64,000 nucleotides of DNA from assembly GCA_902627565.1 (NCBI GenBank), contig CACOJM010000001.1, positions 62,001 through 126,000 on the forward strand, in the 5' to 3' direction. How positions within the stretch are numbered: position 1 is the stretch's first letter; every line of letters begins with the position of its first letter. The stretch comes from an uncultured Pelagibacteraceae bacterium. Its GTDB lineage: Bacteria > Pseudomonadota > Alphaproteobacteria > Pelagibacterales > Pelagibacteraceae. Under the pieces are notes generated by a model. It was not told the DNA's origin, did no database searches, and worked only from the letters and a program-made list of their open reading frames with translations. Below are positions 18,630 to 27,516 of this stretch, piece after piece. The position numbers and the translations under genes are program-made.

Positions 18630-18630
18630 C

Positions 18631-19074
18631 TTATCTTTTTTCTAAATATTTTTGATGATATTCTTCTGCAGCACAATAGTTATTCAACAATGTAATTTTA
18701 GTTACAACCCTGCCGGACAGTTTTTTATTTGTTTCATTAAGCACTTTTTCAGCAATATTTTTTTGATTGTCATTTAAATAGAATATTTCACTTCTATACT
18801 GGGTTCCAAAATCTGGTCCTTGAGAATTTAAAGTTGTAGGGTCATGAATTTCAAAAAAAATATTCAGTATTTTTTCATATGAAATAATTTTTTCATCAAA
18901 ATCAAGTTTTACAACTTCAGCATGATTGGTATTTCCTGTGCAAACTTCTTTATATGTTGTTTTAGATGTATTTCCTCCACAGTAACCAACTTCGGTTTTG
19001 ATAATACCGTCAATATTGCTGAATTTAATTTCAGGTCCCCAAAAACATCCAAGAGCTAACACTGCTATTTCCAT
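18631..19074 (-). CDS. msrA: Peptide-methionine (S)-S-oxide reductase, short form
   Basis: The enzyme reduces methionine-S-sulfoxide in proteins. The 147-residue protein has the active-site GCFWG with the nucleophilic cysteine at residue 10, then GYCGG, HAEVVKLDFD and GTQYRSEIF. It ends right after AAEEYHQKYLEKR, so the C-terminal tail that carries resolving cysteines in many MsrA proteins is absent. The cysteine in NNYCAAEEYH may take that role. It would then depend on a suitable reductant such as thioredoxin. It is the first gene of a probable msrA-sseA unit. Confidence 0.93.
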   Translation of the reverse strand: MEIAVLALGCFWGPEIKFSNIDGIIKTEVGYCGGNTSKTTYKEVCTGNTNHAEVVKLDFDEKIISYEKILNIFFEIHDPTTLNSQGPDFGTQYRSEIFYLNDNQKNIAEKVLNETNKKLSGRVVTKITLLNNYCAAEEYHQKYLEKR

Positions 19075-19109
19075 TGATAATAACTTAAATTAATCTACAA
19101 ATTATTCAT

Positions 19110-19994
19110 ATGCTTAGTAAAAATCAATTGGGTTTTTTGTACATGTTTTTATCCATTTGTGCATTTTCTATAATGGATGTAATAGTTAAATGGTCTGTAG
19201 ATTATCCAATAGGTCAAGTTTTGTTCTTTAGAGGTTTTTTTGGCATTATTTTTTATTTTTTTGTAATTCCAAGAGATAGATTTCATAATTTTTATGTCAC
19301 TAAAAGAGCTGGATTACACTTTTTAAGATGTTTTTCCGGATTGATAGCTTTAGTAGCAATATTTATTGCTCTTAGGAGTTTGCCATTAGCAACAGTTGTA
19401 AGTATTTCTTTTGCAGCACCAATTTTTACAACAATTTTTTCAATTTTTTTATTGCATGAGAAGGTAGGTATATATAGATGGCTTGCAGTTATAATTGGAT
19501 TTATTGGTATTCTAGTTATTACCGAACCTGGGATAAGTTCTCTCAATATTTATTATATTTTTCCAATAATTTTTTGTTTAGGTCTCTCATATGTTGCAAT
19601 AGCGATAAGACAATTATCAACAACAGAACCGGTGTGGTTAATTTCATTTTATTTCTCTTTATCAATAACTTTACTAAGTTTTCTAACTATTCCTTATGGA
19701 TGGGTTATGCCAGATTTTAAAGATTTCTTAATTTTATCAATGATTGGAATTTTTGGTGGTGTTGCTAACTTATGGTTAGGACAATCGTATAAATACTCTG
19801 AAGTTTCATTAGTCACACCTTTAAAATATTTGGCGTTATTATTTGCAATTATATTTGGTTATTTCATTTGGAATGAAATACCAACAATTAAGACTTTATT
19901 TGGATCATTATTAGTTATCGTTTCAACAATGATAATTTTTAGAAGAGAAATTTATAATAAAAAACTTATTACATCAAAAACTGTTAATGACTAA
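19110..19994 (+). CDS. DMT-superfamily transporter (EamA family)
   Basis: This 294-residue integral membrane protein has about ten helices in two repeated EamA domains (about 1-140 and 150-285). Family features include FRGFFGIIFYF, RSLPLATVVSISFAAPIF and a second-half GVANLWLGQSYKYSEVSLVTPLKYLALLFAIIFGY region. Substrates in this family range over amino acids, nucleosides and metabolites; none can be assigned here. Its end overlaps the next gene by 8 bases. Confidence 0.88.
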   Translation: MLSKNQLGFLYMFLSICAFSIMDVIVKWSVDYPIGQVLFFRGFFGIIFYFFVIPRDRFHNFYVTKRAGLHFLRCFSGLIALVAIFIALRSLPLATVVSISFAAPIFTTIFSIFLLHEKVGIYRWLAVIIGFIGILVITEPGISSLNIYYIFPIIFCLGLSYVAIAIRQLSTTEPVWLISFYFSLSITLLSFLTIPYGWVMPDFKDFLILSMIGIFGGVANLWLGQSYKYSEVSLVTPLKYLALLFAIIFGYFIWNEIPTIKTLFGSLLVIVSTMIIFRREIYNKKLITSKTVND

Positions 19995-20622
19995 AATTCC
20001 CAAGTATTGGAAAAAAGCTAAAAAGTATCTTTCAAAGAATGACAAAATTATGTCGGATCTGATTGATAAATATAAATCTCCGACTGAAACAATTCTCACA
20101 ACAAGAAAGGATATTTTTTATTCATTATGTAAAAGTATCATTGGCCAACAAATTAGTGTAGCAGCAGCTAATTCAATTTTCAAAAAATTTAGATTGATAT
20201 GCGATAATAAAATCAATGCCAAGAAAATTTTAAGATTAAAAAATTCTCAATTAAAAAAATGTGGACTGAGTAAGCAAAAGGTAAATGGTATTAAGAATTT
20301 AGCTTTAAAAATTTCAAATAAAACTTTTCAACCAAAATTAATTAGTAAAATGAATGATGAGGAGGCAATAGAATATCTTTCTAATTTAAAGCAAATTGGA
20401 AGATGGTCAGCTGAAATGATTTTATTATTTACTTATAATAGACCTGATATTTGGCCTATTCAGGATATTGGTCTATTGAGAGCAATATCAAAAAATTATA
20501 AAAAAAAATATTTGCCACCTGACAAGTTTGTGTCCCTATTACAAAAAAGATTTTCACCTTATTGTTCTGTAGCAACTTGGTATTTGTGGAGAAGTATAGA
20601 TCCTGAACCTATTCAGTACTAA
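19987..20622 (+). CDS. DNA-3-methyladenine glycosylase II-like (HhH-GPD superfamily)
   Basis: This 211-residue base-excision-repair glycosylase has the early motif SIIGQQISVAAANSIFKKF, the helix-hairpin-helix LKQIGRWSAEMILLF, and the catalytic Asp in WPIQDIGLLRAI. It lacks the N-terminal TBP-like domain of E. coli AlkA and ends without an iron-sulfur cluster, so it resembles the short alphaproteobacterial AlkA forms. It should remove alkylated purines. Its end overlaps the convergent DUF1330 gene by 14 bases. Confidence 0.85.
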   Translation: MTKIPKYWKKAKKYLSKNDKIMSDLIDKYKSPTETILTTRKDIFYSLCKSIIGQQISVAAANSIFKKFRLICDNKINAKKILRLKNSQLKKCGLSKQKVNGIKNLALKISNKTFQPKLISKMNDEEAIEYLSNLKQIGRWSAEMILLFTYNRPDIWPIQDIGLLRAISKNYKKKYLPPDKFVSLLQKRFSPYCSVATWYLWRSIDPEPIQY

Positions 20623-20908
20623 ATCCCTCAACAATTTGCATATGTCTTTTGGTTGTATCTTTTGCAAGACTCCATCCAGCTTGATATTCCTTTGAGTTAT
20701 GACATTCTACTGCTTTTTCATAACTAGGAAATTCCCAAATAACTGTTCTAACAAAATTATCTCCATCATAAGTTTCATGTTTTCCTCCTCTTACAAGAGG
20801 TTTGCCTCCAAAACTTTTTATAACAGGTGTAACTGTTTCTGCATATTTTTCTAAATTTTCTTGATTATCTATTTTAAAATATAGACTAATCCAGTAACCT
20901 TTTTTCAT
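20609..20908 (-). CDS. DUF1330 family protein
   Basis: This 99-residue protein has the DUF1330 pattern (KGYWISLYFKIDNQENLEKY, GKPLVRGGKHE, VIWEFPSYEKAVECHNSKEYQ). The family has a dimeric ferredoxin-like fold and no established reaction. It lies 6 bases after uraD on the same strand, so it is probably transcribed with that purine-catabolism gene. A role in purine or urate breakdown is a guess from context. Confidence 0.88.
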   Translation of the reverse strand: MKKGYWISLYFKIDNQENLEKYAETVTPVIKSFGGKPLVRGGKHETYDGDNFVRTVIWEFPSYEKAVECHNSKEYQAGWSLAKDTTKRHMQIVEGFSTE

Positions 20909-20914
20909 TTATAT

Positions 20915-21409
20915 TTACTTTAAAATTCCCTCTAATCTTAATGATGCAATTTTTTTAACTTGATTTTTCGCTTCTTCAAACTCAATTTCAAAATTATTTT
21001 GTATTCTATTTCTAAAATTATTTAATATCTCATCCTTATTTTTACCTTTTACAGCGATTATAAAAGGAAAGCCAAATTTTTTTTTATAATCTGTATTTAA
21101 TCTTTTAAATTCCTCATATTCATCGTTAGAACATTGGTTCAATTTTGCTGAAGCTTGTTCTGATATAGATTCTGAAGTCATTTTTTTTGCTACAGCAAGT
21201 TCTGGATGTGCATTTAAAATTTCTAAAATTTTATTTTTTTCATAATTTTCATAAATATTTAACATTTTAAGCACAATATCTTCCAAATTTTTAAATGGTT
21301 TAGACTCAAAAGCCTCTAAAGCCACAGATTCAGTCTTTTCAAAAACATTACCAAATATTGACAAAAAATCAGACTTGTTAAGATCGTTAATGTTATCTAT
21401 TGTTCTCAT
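20915..21409 (-). CDS. uraD: 2-oxo-4-hydroxy-4-carboxy-5-ureidoimidazoline decarboxylase
   Basis: The enzyme catalyses the last step from urate to S-allantoin, decarboxylating OHCU. The 164-residue protein has the catalytic His68 in NAHPELA, then SEQASAKLNQCSNDEYEEFKRLN and YKKKFGFPFIIAVKG, all typical of the family. It is divergent from uraH, the preceding enzyme in the pathway, with 48 bases between the starts. That gap is a likely shared control region. Confidence 0.94.
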   Translation of the reverse strand: MRTIDNINDLNKSDFLSIFGNVFEKTESVALEAFESKPFKNLEDIVLKMLNIYENYEKNKILEILNAHPELAVAKKMTSESISEQASAKLNQCSNDEYEEFKRLNTDYKKKFGFPFIIAVKGKNKDEILNNFRNRIQNNFEIEFEEAKNQVKKIASLRLEGILK

Positions 21410-21457
21410 ATAATTTTAAATAATTTAAGTTTGAAATTTAAATGATACTATAATTTT

Positions 21458-21808
21458 ATGACAAAGCTCACAACTCATGTTTTAGATGTATATTCAGGTA
21501 AACCTGGAAAAGGTATCTTAGTTGAGTTGTTTTATTTAAATAATTCAGAAAGAAAAAAAATAACTTCAATAAAACTCAATGATGATGGTAGAGCGAGTTC
21601 TCCATTAGCAGAGGGAGATATTTTTGTTAAGGGTAAATATGAATTAGTTTTTTACATTGGTGATTATTTTAAAAATACGTCATCAGTAAGTGATGTACCA
21701 TTCTTGGACGATGTAATTATTAGATTTGGTATTTCAGATCCTTCACAACATTATCATGTACCTTTATTAGTATCTCCATGGAGCTATTCTACTTATAGAG
21801 GCAGTTAA
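21458..21808 (+). CDS. uraH: 5-hydroxyisourate hydrolase
   Basis: This 116-residue transthyretin-related enzyme hydrolyses 5-hydroxyisourate to OHCU. Key marks are His7 in LTTHVLDVYSGKPG, the central RASSPL, and the C-terminal HYHVPLLVSPWSYSTYRGS, whose YRGS end defines the hydrolase rather than the thyroid-hormone carrier. It is the first gene of a six-gene plus-strand run (uraH, xdhA, xdhB, guanine deaminase, puuD-like, phosphoribosyltransferase). xdhA begins at the very next base after its stop. Confidence 0.96.
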   Translation: MTKLTTHVLDVYSGKPGKGILVELFYLNNSERKKITSIKLNDDGRASSPLAEGDIFVKGKYELVFYIGDYFKNTSSVSDVPFLDDVIIRFGISDPSQHYHVPLLVSPWSYSTYRGS

Positions 21809-23245
21809 GTGATATCAAATTCAGTAAAGTTCCTTTTGAATGATAAAATTTTAGAAATTAAAAACCCAGATCCTAATCAAACAATTCTTAATTATATTAG
21901 GACTGAATTAAAAAAAACTGGAACTAAGGAAGGATGCTCCGAAGGTGGCTGTGGTGCATGTACCATTGTTTTAGGTGAGCTAGAAAGCAATGACGTAAAA
22001 TATAGTTCAATTAATTCTTGTATTTCTTTTGTACCATCTTTGAATGGTAAACAACTTTTGATTGTAGAGGATTTGGTTTCTAAAGATGGGAAACTTCATC
22101 CAGTACAAGAGGCAATGGTGAAATTTCACGGTTCACAATGTGGATTTTGTACTCCAGGGTTTGTTATGTCTTTGTTTTCGATGTTTAAGAATAATAAAAG
22201 CTACAATAGCGAATTAATAACAGACACTATTTCAGGAAATTTATGTCGATGCACTGGCTATAGACCTATTATTGATGCTGCTAAAAGTTTAAATAAGATA
22301 AATAAGACAGATGAGTTTAGTAAAAATAAAAATAGAACTATAAAATTATTAAAAACTATCAAACCAAATAATATTTTTATTAAAAAAGACGATAAAGTTT
22401 ACTTCTCTCCTAAAAATATCAAAGAATTAAAAAATATAATTAAAAATAACTCTAATTTTAATTTTCTTGCAGGTGGAACAGATTTATCTTTAACAGTTAC
22501 AAAAGAAAGAAAAGAAATTCCGTTTATAATAGATTTAAAAGAGATAAAAGAATTAGATTTTATTAAAGTAAATGAAAATTATTTAGAAATTGGTGCAGCC
22601 ACTCCTTTAATTAAGTTTGAAAATGAAATAAAAAAATATTATCCAGATTTTTATTCTGTATTGAAGAGATATGGTTCTGTTCAAATCAGAAATGTAGGTA
22701 CCATAGGAGGTAATATTGCTACAGCATCTCCAATTGGAGATTCATTACCAATTTTATTGTCTTTAAATGCCGAGATCTTAATTGAGAGTTTTAATAAAAG
22801 AAAAGTTATACCAATAAATAATTTTTTCTTAGATTATAGGAAAACTAAACTAAAAAAAACAGAATTTATAAGATCAATTAAAATCCCAATATTTAAAAAA
22901 AATATATTTAAAGCCTTTAAAATTTCAAAAAGATTTGATGATGATATTTCTTCTGTTTGTGGCTCTTTTAATTTTGAAATTAATAATAATCAAATTAAAG
23001 AGGCATATATTGCATATGGAGGTATGGCTGCAGTGCCAAAAAGAGCCAAGGCATGTGAGAAAGTTCTTAAAAATATGCCTCTTAATATCAATACTTTTGA
23101 CCATGCAAAAAATTATCTTGAGCAAGATTTAAGTCCTATTGGAGATATGAGAGCAAGTAAAGAATATAGGTTAGAGATAGCTAAAAATTTGTTAATGAAA
23201 TGTTTTATAGAAATAAATTCCAATAAGTTAACTAGGGTTAATTGA
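21809..23245 (+). CDS. xdhA: Xanthine dehydrogenase small subunit (2Fe-2S and FAD)
   Basis: This 478-residue subunit carries electrons from the molybdenum site to NAD. The N-terminal domain has the plant-type 2Fe-2S cysteines (CSEGGCGAC), the second cluster follows (CGFCTPGF and CRCTGYRP, about 110-160), and the FAD domain starts near residue 200 (FLAGGTDLSL, IGAATPL, IRNVGTIGGNIATASPIGD). The start is GTG at 21809, directly after the uraH stop (TAAGTG), with translational coupling likely. xdhB begins immediately downstream. Confidence 0.95.
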   Translation: MISNSVKFLLNDKILEIKNPDPNQTILNYIRTELKKTGTKEGCSEGGCGACTIVLGELESNDVKYSSINSCISFVPSLNGKQLLIVEDLVSKDGKLHPVQEAMVKFHGSQCGFCTPGFVMSLFSMFKNNKSYNSELITDTISGNLCRCTGYRPIIDAAKSLNKINKTDEFSKNKNRTIKLLKTIKPNNIFIKKDDKVYFSPKNIKELKNIIKNNSNFNFLAGGTDLSLTVTKERKEIPFIIDLKEIKELDFIKVNENYLEIGAATPLIKFENEIKKYYPDFYSVLKRYGSVQIRNVGTIGGNIATASPIGDSLPILLSLNAEILIESFNKRKVIPINNFFLDYRKTKLKKTEFIRSIKIPIFKKNIFKAFKISKRFDDDISSVCGSFNFEINNNQIKEAYIAYGGMAAVPKRAKACEKVLKNMPLNINTFDHAKNYLEQDLSPIGDMRASKEYRLEIAKNLLMKCFIEINSNKLTRVN

Positions 23246-25561
23246 ATGAGCAAAGATAATATTATTGGAGATATAAGACCACACGATAGTGCTTACAAAC
23301 ATGTAAGTGGATATGCTGAGTATACCGATGATATTGTAGAACCAAAAAATACAATTTATGGTGCAATTGGTTTGAGTAAAAAAGCACACGCTATAATTAA
23401 AAAAATTGATTTAACTGAAGTAAAAAATAGCAAGGGTGTTATTTCAGTAGTCACACAAAGTGATATTCCTGGCAGAAATGATGTTGGGCCTGTTTTTGAT
23501 GGAGACCCTATTTTTCCAACAAAAAAAGTTGAGTTTTATGGTCAACCCTTATTTGCAGTTGCAGCTGAAACAATAGAATTAGCTAGAAAAGCAGTTTTAA
23601 AAGCCAAGGTTACCTATAAAGATTTAAAACCTATAATTACAATAAAAGAAGCTTTAAATAAAAAACAGTTCCTATTCAAGCCTAGAAAAATAAAAAGAGG
23701 TAATGCTTCAAAGAAAATAAAAACATCTAAAAATATTTTAAAAGGTAGCTTTACAACAGGAAGTCAAGAACACTTTTATTTAGAAGGTCAGGCAGCTTTT
23801 GTAATTCCTAAAGAGGATGATAATTTTTTAGTTTATAGCTCAACACAACACCCCTCAGAGACACAACAATTAATTGCAAAAATGTTTAATCAAAAAAGTA
23901 ATTCAATTAATGTTGAGGTAAGAAGAATAGGAGGTGGATTCGGAGGGAAAGAAACAAATTTCATGACAGCTTGTATTTGTGCATTATTGGCTAATAAATC
24001 AGGACAACCTGTGAAATTAAGATTAGATAGAGATGATGATATAATTTTAACTGGCAAAAGACATGAGTTTTTTTCTGAGTATAAAGTTGGTTTTAATGAT
24101 GAAGGAATTATAGAAGGATTAAAAATAAATTTATCCTCAAATTGTGGAATGTCGCCTGATTTATCAGCTGCAATAAATGAACGAGCCTTACTTCACATAG
24201 ATAATGCATATTATATTTCAGATATTGAGGTGGTAAACAATCTATGTAAGACAAATATCCCAACCTCGACTGCATTTAGAGGCTTTGGTGGAAACCAAGG
24301 AATGATGGCAATAGAGAATGTTATAGATAATATTTCAAGGTATTTAAAAAAAGATCCACTTGAAGTAAGAAAGAAAAATTTTTATCAAAAAGATAAAAAG
24401 AATGTAACTCATTATGGAATGACTATTGAGGATAATGTTATTAATGAATTATTCAAAAATTTAGAAAATAAATCAAATTACAAGAAAAGATATTCTGATA
24501 TAAGAAAATTTAATGAAGTAAATAAATTTAAAAAGAGAGGCATTGCCATTACACCATTAAAATTTGGTATTTCATTTACAACAATTCATTTAAATCAAGC
24601 TGGAGCACTTGTCCATATTTATACAGATGGAAGTATATATTTGAACCATGGAGGTATAGAAATGGGTCAAGGAACACATACCAAAATAGCTCAATTGGTA
24701 GCAAATTCATTAGGATTGCCCTATGATTTAGTTCATATTTCATCGACCAACACATCTAAAGTTCCAAACACATCAGCAAGTGCAGCCTCATCAACCACTG
24801 ATTTAAATGGAGCAGCAGCGCTAAATGCAGTAGCAAAAATTAAATTAAATTTAGAAAAATTTATAAAGAAAAAATATAAAATTTATAATCAGGAAGCAGT
24901 TTATAAAGATCAACATATAATATTTGGAAATAGGCAATTTGAATTTAAAAGTATTATTCAAGAGGCATATTTAAATAGAATTTCTCTTTCATCTTCAGGT
25001 TTTTATTCAACACCAAAAATTAATTTTAATAAAAAAAAATTTAGAGGTAGGCCATTTTACTATTTTTGTTATGGTGCAGCTGTTTCAGAAGTAACTATAG
25101 ACACTCTAACTGGTGAAAATGTATTAGAAAGAGTTGATATTTTGCATGATGCTGGAAAACCAATAAATCCAGCACTTGAATTAGGTCAGATTGAAGGTGG
25201 GTTTGTACAAGGACAAGGCTGGTTGACAATCGAGGAACTCAATTGGAAATCAAATGGACAAATTACAACATTTTCTCCATCAACATACAAAATACCAGCA
25301 GTTAGTGATATCCCAAAAAAATTTAATGTGGAGATTTACAAAGAAGGTATAAATAAAGAAAACGTTGTTAATAAAGCCAAGACCACTGGCGAACCACCGC
25401 TGATGCTAGCAATGAGTGTTTTTTATGCAATTAAAGATGCAATTGCTTCAATTGGAAATTACCAAATTGCACCCAAACTTAATGCGCCAGCAACTCCTGA
25501 GAGAATCTTAATGAGTGTTAATAAAATGAAACAAAAATTAAAAAATCTAAATGGAAGATAA
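23246..25561 (+). CDS. xdhB: Xanthine dehydrogenase molybdopterin-binding subunit
   Basis: This 771-residue subunit hydroxylates hypoxanthine and xanthine to urate at a molybdenum cofactor. Visible marks: HYLEGQ-type EHFYLEGQAA, the cofactor motif RRIGGGFGGKE, the substrate-site Arg in TAFRGFGGNQGM, EMGQGTHTK, and the catalytic Glu region TTGEPPLML near the C-terminus. No xdhC (cofactor insertion chaperone) is in this window. The end overlaps the guanine deaminase gene by 11 bases. Confidence 0.96.
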   Translation: MSKDNIIGDIRPHDSAYKHVSGYAEYTDDIVEPKNTIYGAIGLSKKAHAIIKKIDLTEVKNSKGVISVVTQSDIPGRNDVGPVFDGDPIFPTKKVEFYGQPLFAVAAETIELARKAVLKAKVTYKDLKPIITIKEALNKKQFLFKPRKIKRGNASKKIKTSKNILKGSFTTGSQEHFYLEGQAAFVIPKEDDNFLVYSSTQHPSETQQLIAKMFNQKSNSINVEVRRIGGGFGGKETNFMTACICALLANKSGQPVKLRLDRDDDIILTGKRHEFFSEYKVGFNDEGIIEGLKINLSSNCGMSPDLSAAINERALLHIDNAYYISDIEVVNNLCKTNIPTSTAFRGFGGNQGMMAIENVIDNISRYLKKDPLEVRKKNFYQKDKKNVTHYGMTIEDNVINELFKNLENKSNYKKRYSDIRKFNEVNKFKKRGIAITPLKFGISFTTIHLNQAGALVHIYTDGSIYLNHGGIEMGQGTHTKIAQLVANSLGLPYDLVHISSTNTSKVPNTSASAASSTTDLNGAAALNAVAKIKLNLEKFIKKKYKIYNQEAVYKDQHIIFGNRQFEFKSIIQEAYLNRISLSSSGFYSTPKINFNKKKFRGRPFYYFCYGAAVSEVTIDTLTGENVLERVDILHDAGKPINPALELGQIEGGFVQGQGWLTIEELNWKSNGQITTFSPSTYKIPAVSDIPKKFNVEIYKEGINKENVVNKAKTTGEPPLMLAMSVFYAIKDAIASIGNYQIAPKLNAPATPERILMSVNKMKQKLKNLNGR

Positions 25562-26021
25562 AAAAAAATTTATGGCAAAAGCCATTGAACTCTCCATAAA
25601 TAGTGCAAATACAATTGGTGGGCCTTTTGGAAGTGTTATAGTCAAGGATAATGAGATTATTGCAGAAGGTTCTAATAAAGTAACTTCTTCAAATGACCCT
25701 ACTGCTCATGGTGAAGTTGTAGCAATTCGAGAAGCTTGTAAAAAATTAAATACTTTTAATCTATCAGGTTGCGAGATTTATACATCTTGCGAACCTTGTC
25801 CAATGTGTCTTTCTGCAATTTATTGGTCAAGATTAGATAAAATATATTATGCAAATACAAGAGAAGACGCAAAAAAAATAGATTTTGATGACTCATTTAT
25901 TTATTTAGAGATTCCTAAAAAAATAGATGATAGAAAAATAAAAATGACACAAATGCTCAGAGATGATGCTCTAAAAGCATTTGAAATTTGGGATAAAAAA
26001 GTAGATAAAATAAAATATTGA
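25551..26021 (+). CDS. guaD: Guanine deaminase, cytidine-deaminase fold
   Basis: This 156-residue zinc enzyme has GGPFGSVIVKD, the zinc histidine and catalytic Glu in DPTAHGEVVAIREAC, the zinc cysteines in CEPCPMCLSAIYWSR, and the guanine-deaminase-type C-terminus FDDSFIYLEI. It would convert guanine to xanthine, feeding XdhAB just upstream. The catalytic motif reads HGE where HAE is usual. tRNA adenosine deaminase TadA has the same fold, but the C-terminus and operon favour guanine. Confidence 0.9.
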   Translation: MEDKKKFMAKAIELSINSANTIGGPFGSVIVKDNEIIAEGSNKVTSSNDPTAHGEVVAIREACKKLNTFNLSGCEIYTSCEPCPMCLSAIYWSRLDKIYYANTREDAKKIDFDDSFIYLEIPKKIDDRKIKMTQMLRDDALKAFEIWDKKVDKIKY

Positions 26022-26929
26022 TGGAATTTTTACCTTATACTATTAAATGGTTAGAAGTAATTTTAAGATGGGGCCATGTAGTGTTCGCTATATTATGGGT
26101 AGGTAATAGTTTTTTATTTAATTACTTAGATAATAATTTAAATAAAAATGTAACAAGTGATGATGTCGATGGTGAAGGATATCTGATGCATTCTGGTTTT
26201 TTTTACAAGTTATCAAGATTAAAAACATCACCACCACAGGATTATTTAAATAGACTGGTAATTTTTAAATGGCAAAGTTATTTAACTTTTGTAACTGGAA
26301 TGTTGTTATTAGCTGTAATTTATTATTATAACGCAGGTGTATTAATGGTTGATAAACGTGTTTTGTTAATGCCTCCTAGTTATGCAATCATTATTTCACT
26401 TTTATCATTGATTGTTGCATGGTTTATTTATGATCGTTTGTGTAAATCTAAATTGATCGAAAATAATGTATTATTTATTTCTATAGCAATTATTTTACTG
26501 ACAGCTGTTTCTTTTGGTTTGACTAAATTATTTGGGCCAAAATTTGCAATTTTAAGTGTTGGATTGATTATAGGTACTAACATGTTTGGAAATGTTTTTA
26601 CAGTAATTATACCTAATCAAATGAATATTATTAGCAGTAGTGAGAGAGGTGAAAAATTTGATATGAGCTTATCTTTAGCAGCTAAACAAAGATCTATTCA
26701 CAATAATTACTCAACTTTTTTGGTTCTGTTTATAATGCTTTCGGGGCATTCAAGTTTTTTGGTCTATCATAAGTATAACTGGTTAATTTTAGTTGCAATA
26801 GGAGTAATTACAGCAGTCGCTAGACATTATTTCAATTTAAGAGGAAGAAACATTCATAAGTTGTATTTCTTAATTTCCTCAATAATCGCACTTATCGTTC
26901 TTGCAGTTTTGGTTTTATTATTTAAATAA
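26021..26929 (+). CDS. puuD: PuuD-like membrane urate hydroxylase, without cytochrome c domain
   Basis: This 302-residue protein has about eight membrane helices and resembles the membrane domain of PuuD: LRWGHVVFAILWVGNSFLFN at the N-terminus, LKTSPPQDYLNRLVIFKWQSY, GTNMFGNVFTVIIPNQ and AKQRSIHNNYSTFLVLFIMLSGHSSF. PuuD oxidises urate to 5-hydroxyisourate, the substrate of UraH. Characterised PuuD carries a C-terminal cytochrome c; none is here (no CxxCH), so electrons must leave by another partner. The ATG at 26021 overlaps the upstream stop (TGATG); a TTG one codon earlier is less likely. Confidence 0.87.
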   Translation: MEFLPYTIKWLEVILRWGHVVFAILWVGNSFLFNYLDNNLNKNVTSDDVDGEGYLMHSGFFYKLSRLKTSPPQDYLNRLVIFKWQSYLTFVTGMLLLAVIYYYNAGVLMVDKRVLLMPPSYAIIISLLSLIVAWFIYDRLCKSKLIENNVLFISIAIILLTAVSFGLTKLFGPKFAILSVGLIIGTNMFGNVFTVIIPNQMNIISSSERGEKFDMSLSLAAKQRSIHNNYSTFLVLFIMLSGHSSFLVYHKYNWLILVAIGVITAVARHYFNLRGRNIHKLYFLISSIIALIVLAVLVLLFK

Positions 26930-26944
26930 TTAAATATAAAAATT

Positions 26945-27469
26945 ATGACAGAAAAATTAATTGTTAGTTGGAATGAATACAATCAGACGGTTGAAAAACT
27001 AGCAATACAAATCCATGAAAGTGGATATCAACCTACAATCTTAGTTGGTATTATGCGAGGAGCAGCACCAATGATAGATGTTTTAAGTAGAATTTTCAAA
27101 TTGAAATGTGCTTATTTAGCTGTCGAGTCATATAGTGGTAAGGGTGTAGAGGATGAGCAAGGTGATATTGTATTCTCAAGAGAAATGAGCTCTATTGCAC
27201 CTAATATGGGTGGCAGAATACTTTTATGTGATGATTTGTCAGATACTGGAATTACATTTAATAAAAGTATAGATTGGTTAAAACAATACGAGCCAATTAA
27301 AGGTAAAATAGAGGAAATTAGAACAGCAACTCTTTGGAAAAAACAAAAATCTACATTTGAACCAGATTTCTGTGCTAGAAGACTAAATGATAATCCTTGG
27401 ATAGTTCAGCCATTTGAAATTTATGAGGAAATAAGAATAGAGGAAATAAAAAAAAAACACAAAAAATAA
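26945..27469 (+). CDS. Purine phosphoribosyltransferase family protein
   Basis: This 174-residue protein has the type I phosphoribosyltransferase fold: VGIMRGAAPMIDVLS, and the PRPP-binding loop LLCDDLSDTGIT near residue 100. A purine base is the likely substrate given the operon, and xanthine/guanine is a sensible guess because of the adjacent guanine deaminase and xanthine dehydrogenase. Salvage would compete with degradation for the same bases. It is the last gene of the run and is followed by a hairpin terminator. Confidence 0.82.
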   Translation: MTEKLIVSWNEYNQTVEKLAIQIHESGYQPTILVGIMRGAAPMIDVLSRIFKLKCAYLAVESYSGKGVEDEQGDIVFSREMSSIAPNMGGRILLCDDLSDTGITFNKSIDWLKQYEPIKGKIEEIRTATLWKKQKSTFEPDFCARRLNDNPWIVQPFEIYEEIRIEEIKKKHKK

Positions 27470-27503
27470 AAAAAGGCGATCTAAAGTTCAGACCGCCTCT
27501 TTT
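27470..27503. terminator. Bidirectional hairpin terminator
   Basis: GGCGATCT (27475-27482) pairs with AGACCGCC (27490-27497) apart from one internal A-C mismatch. An A-run precedes and TCTTTT follows, so the hairpin can serve both converging genes. Confidence 0.8.
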
Positions 27504-27516
27504 ATCAAATTATCTT

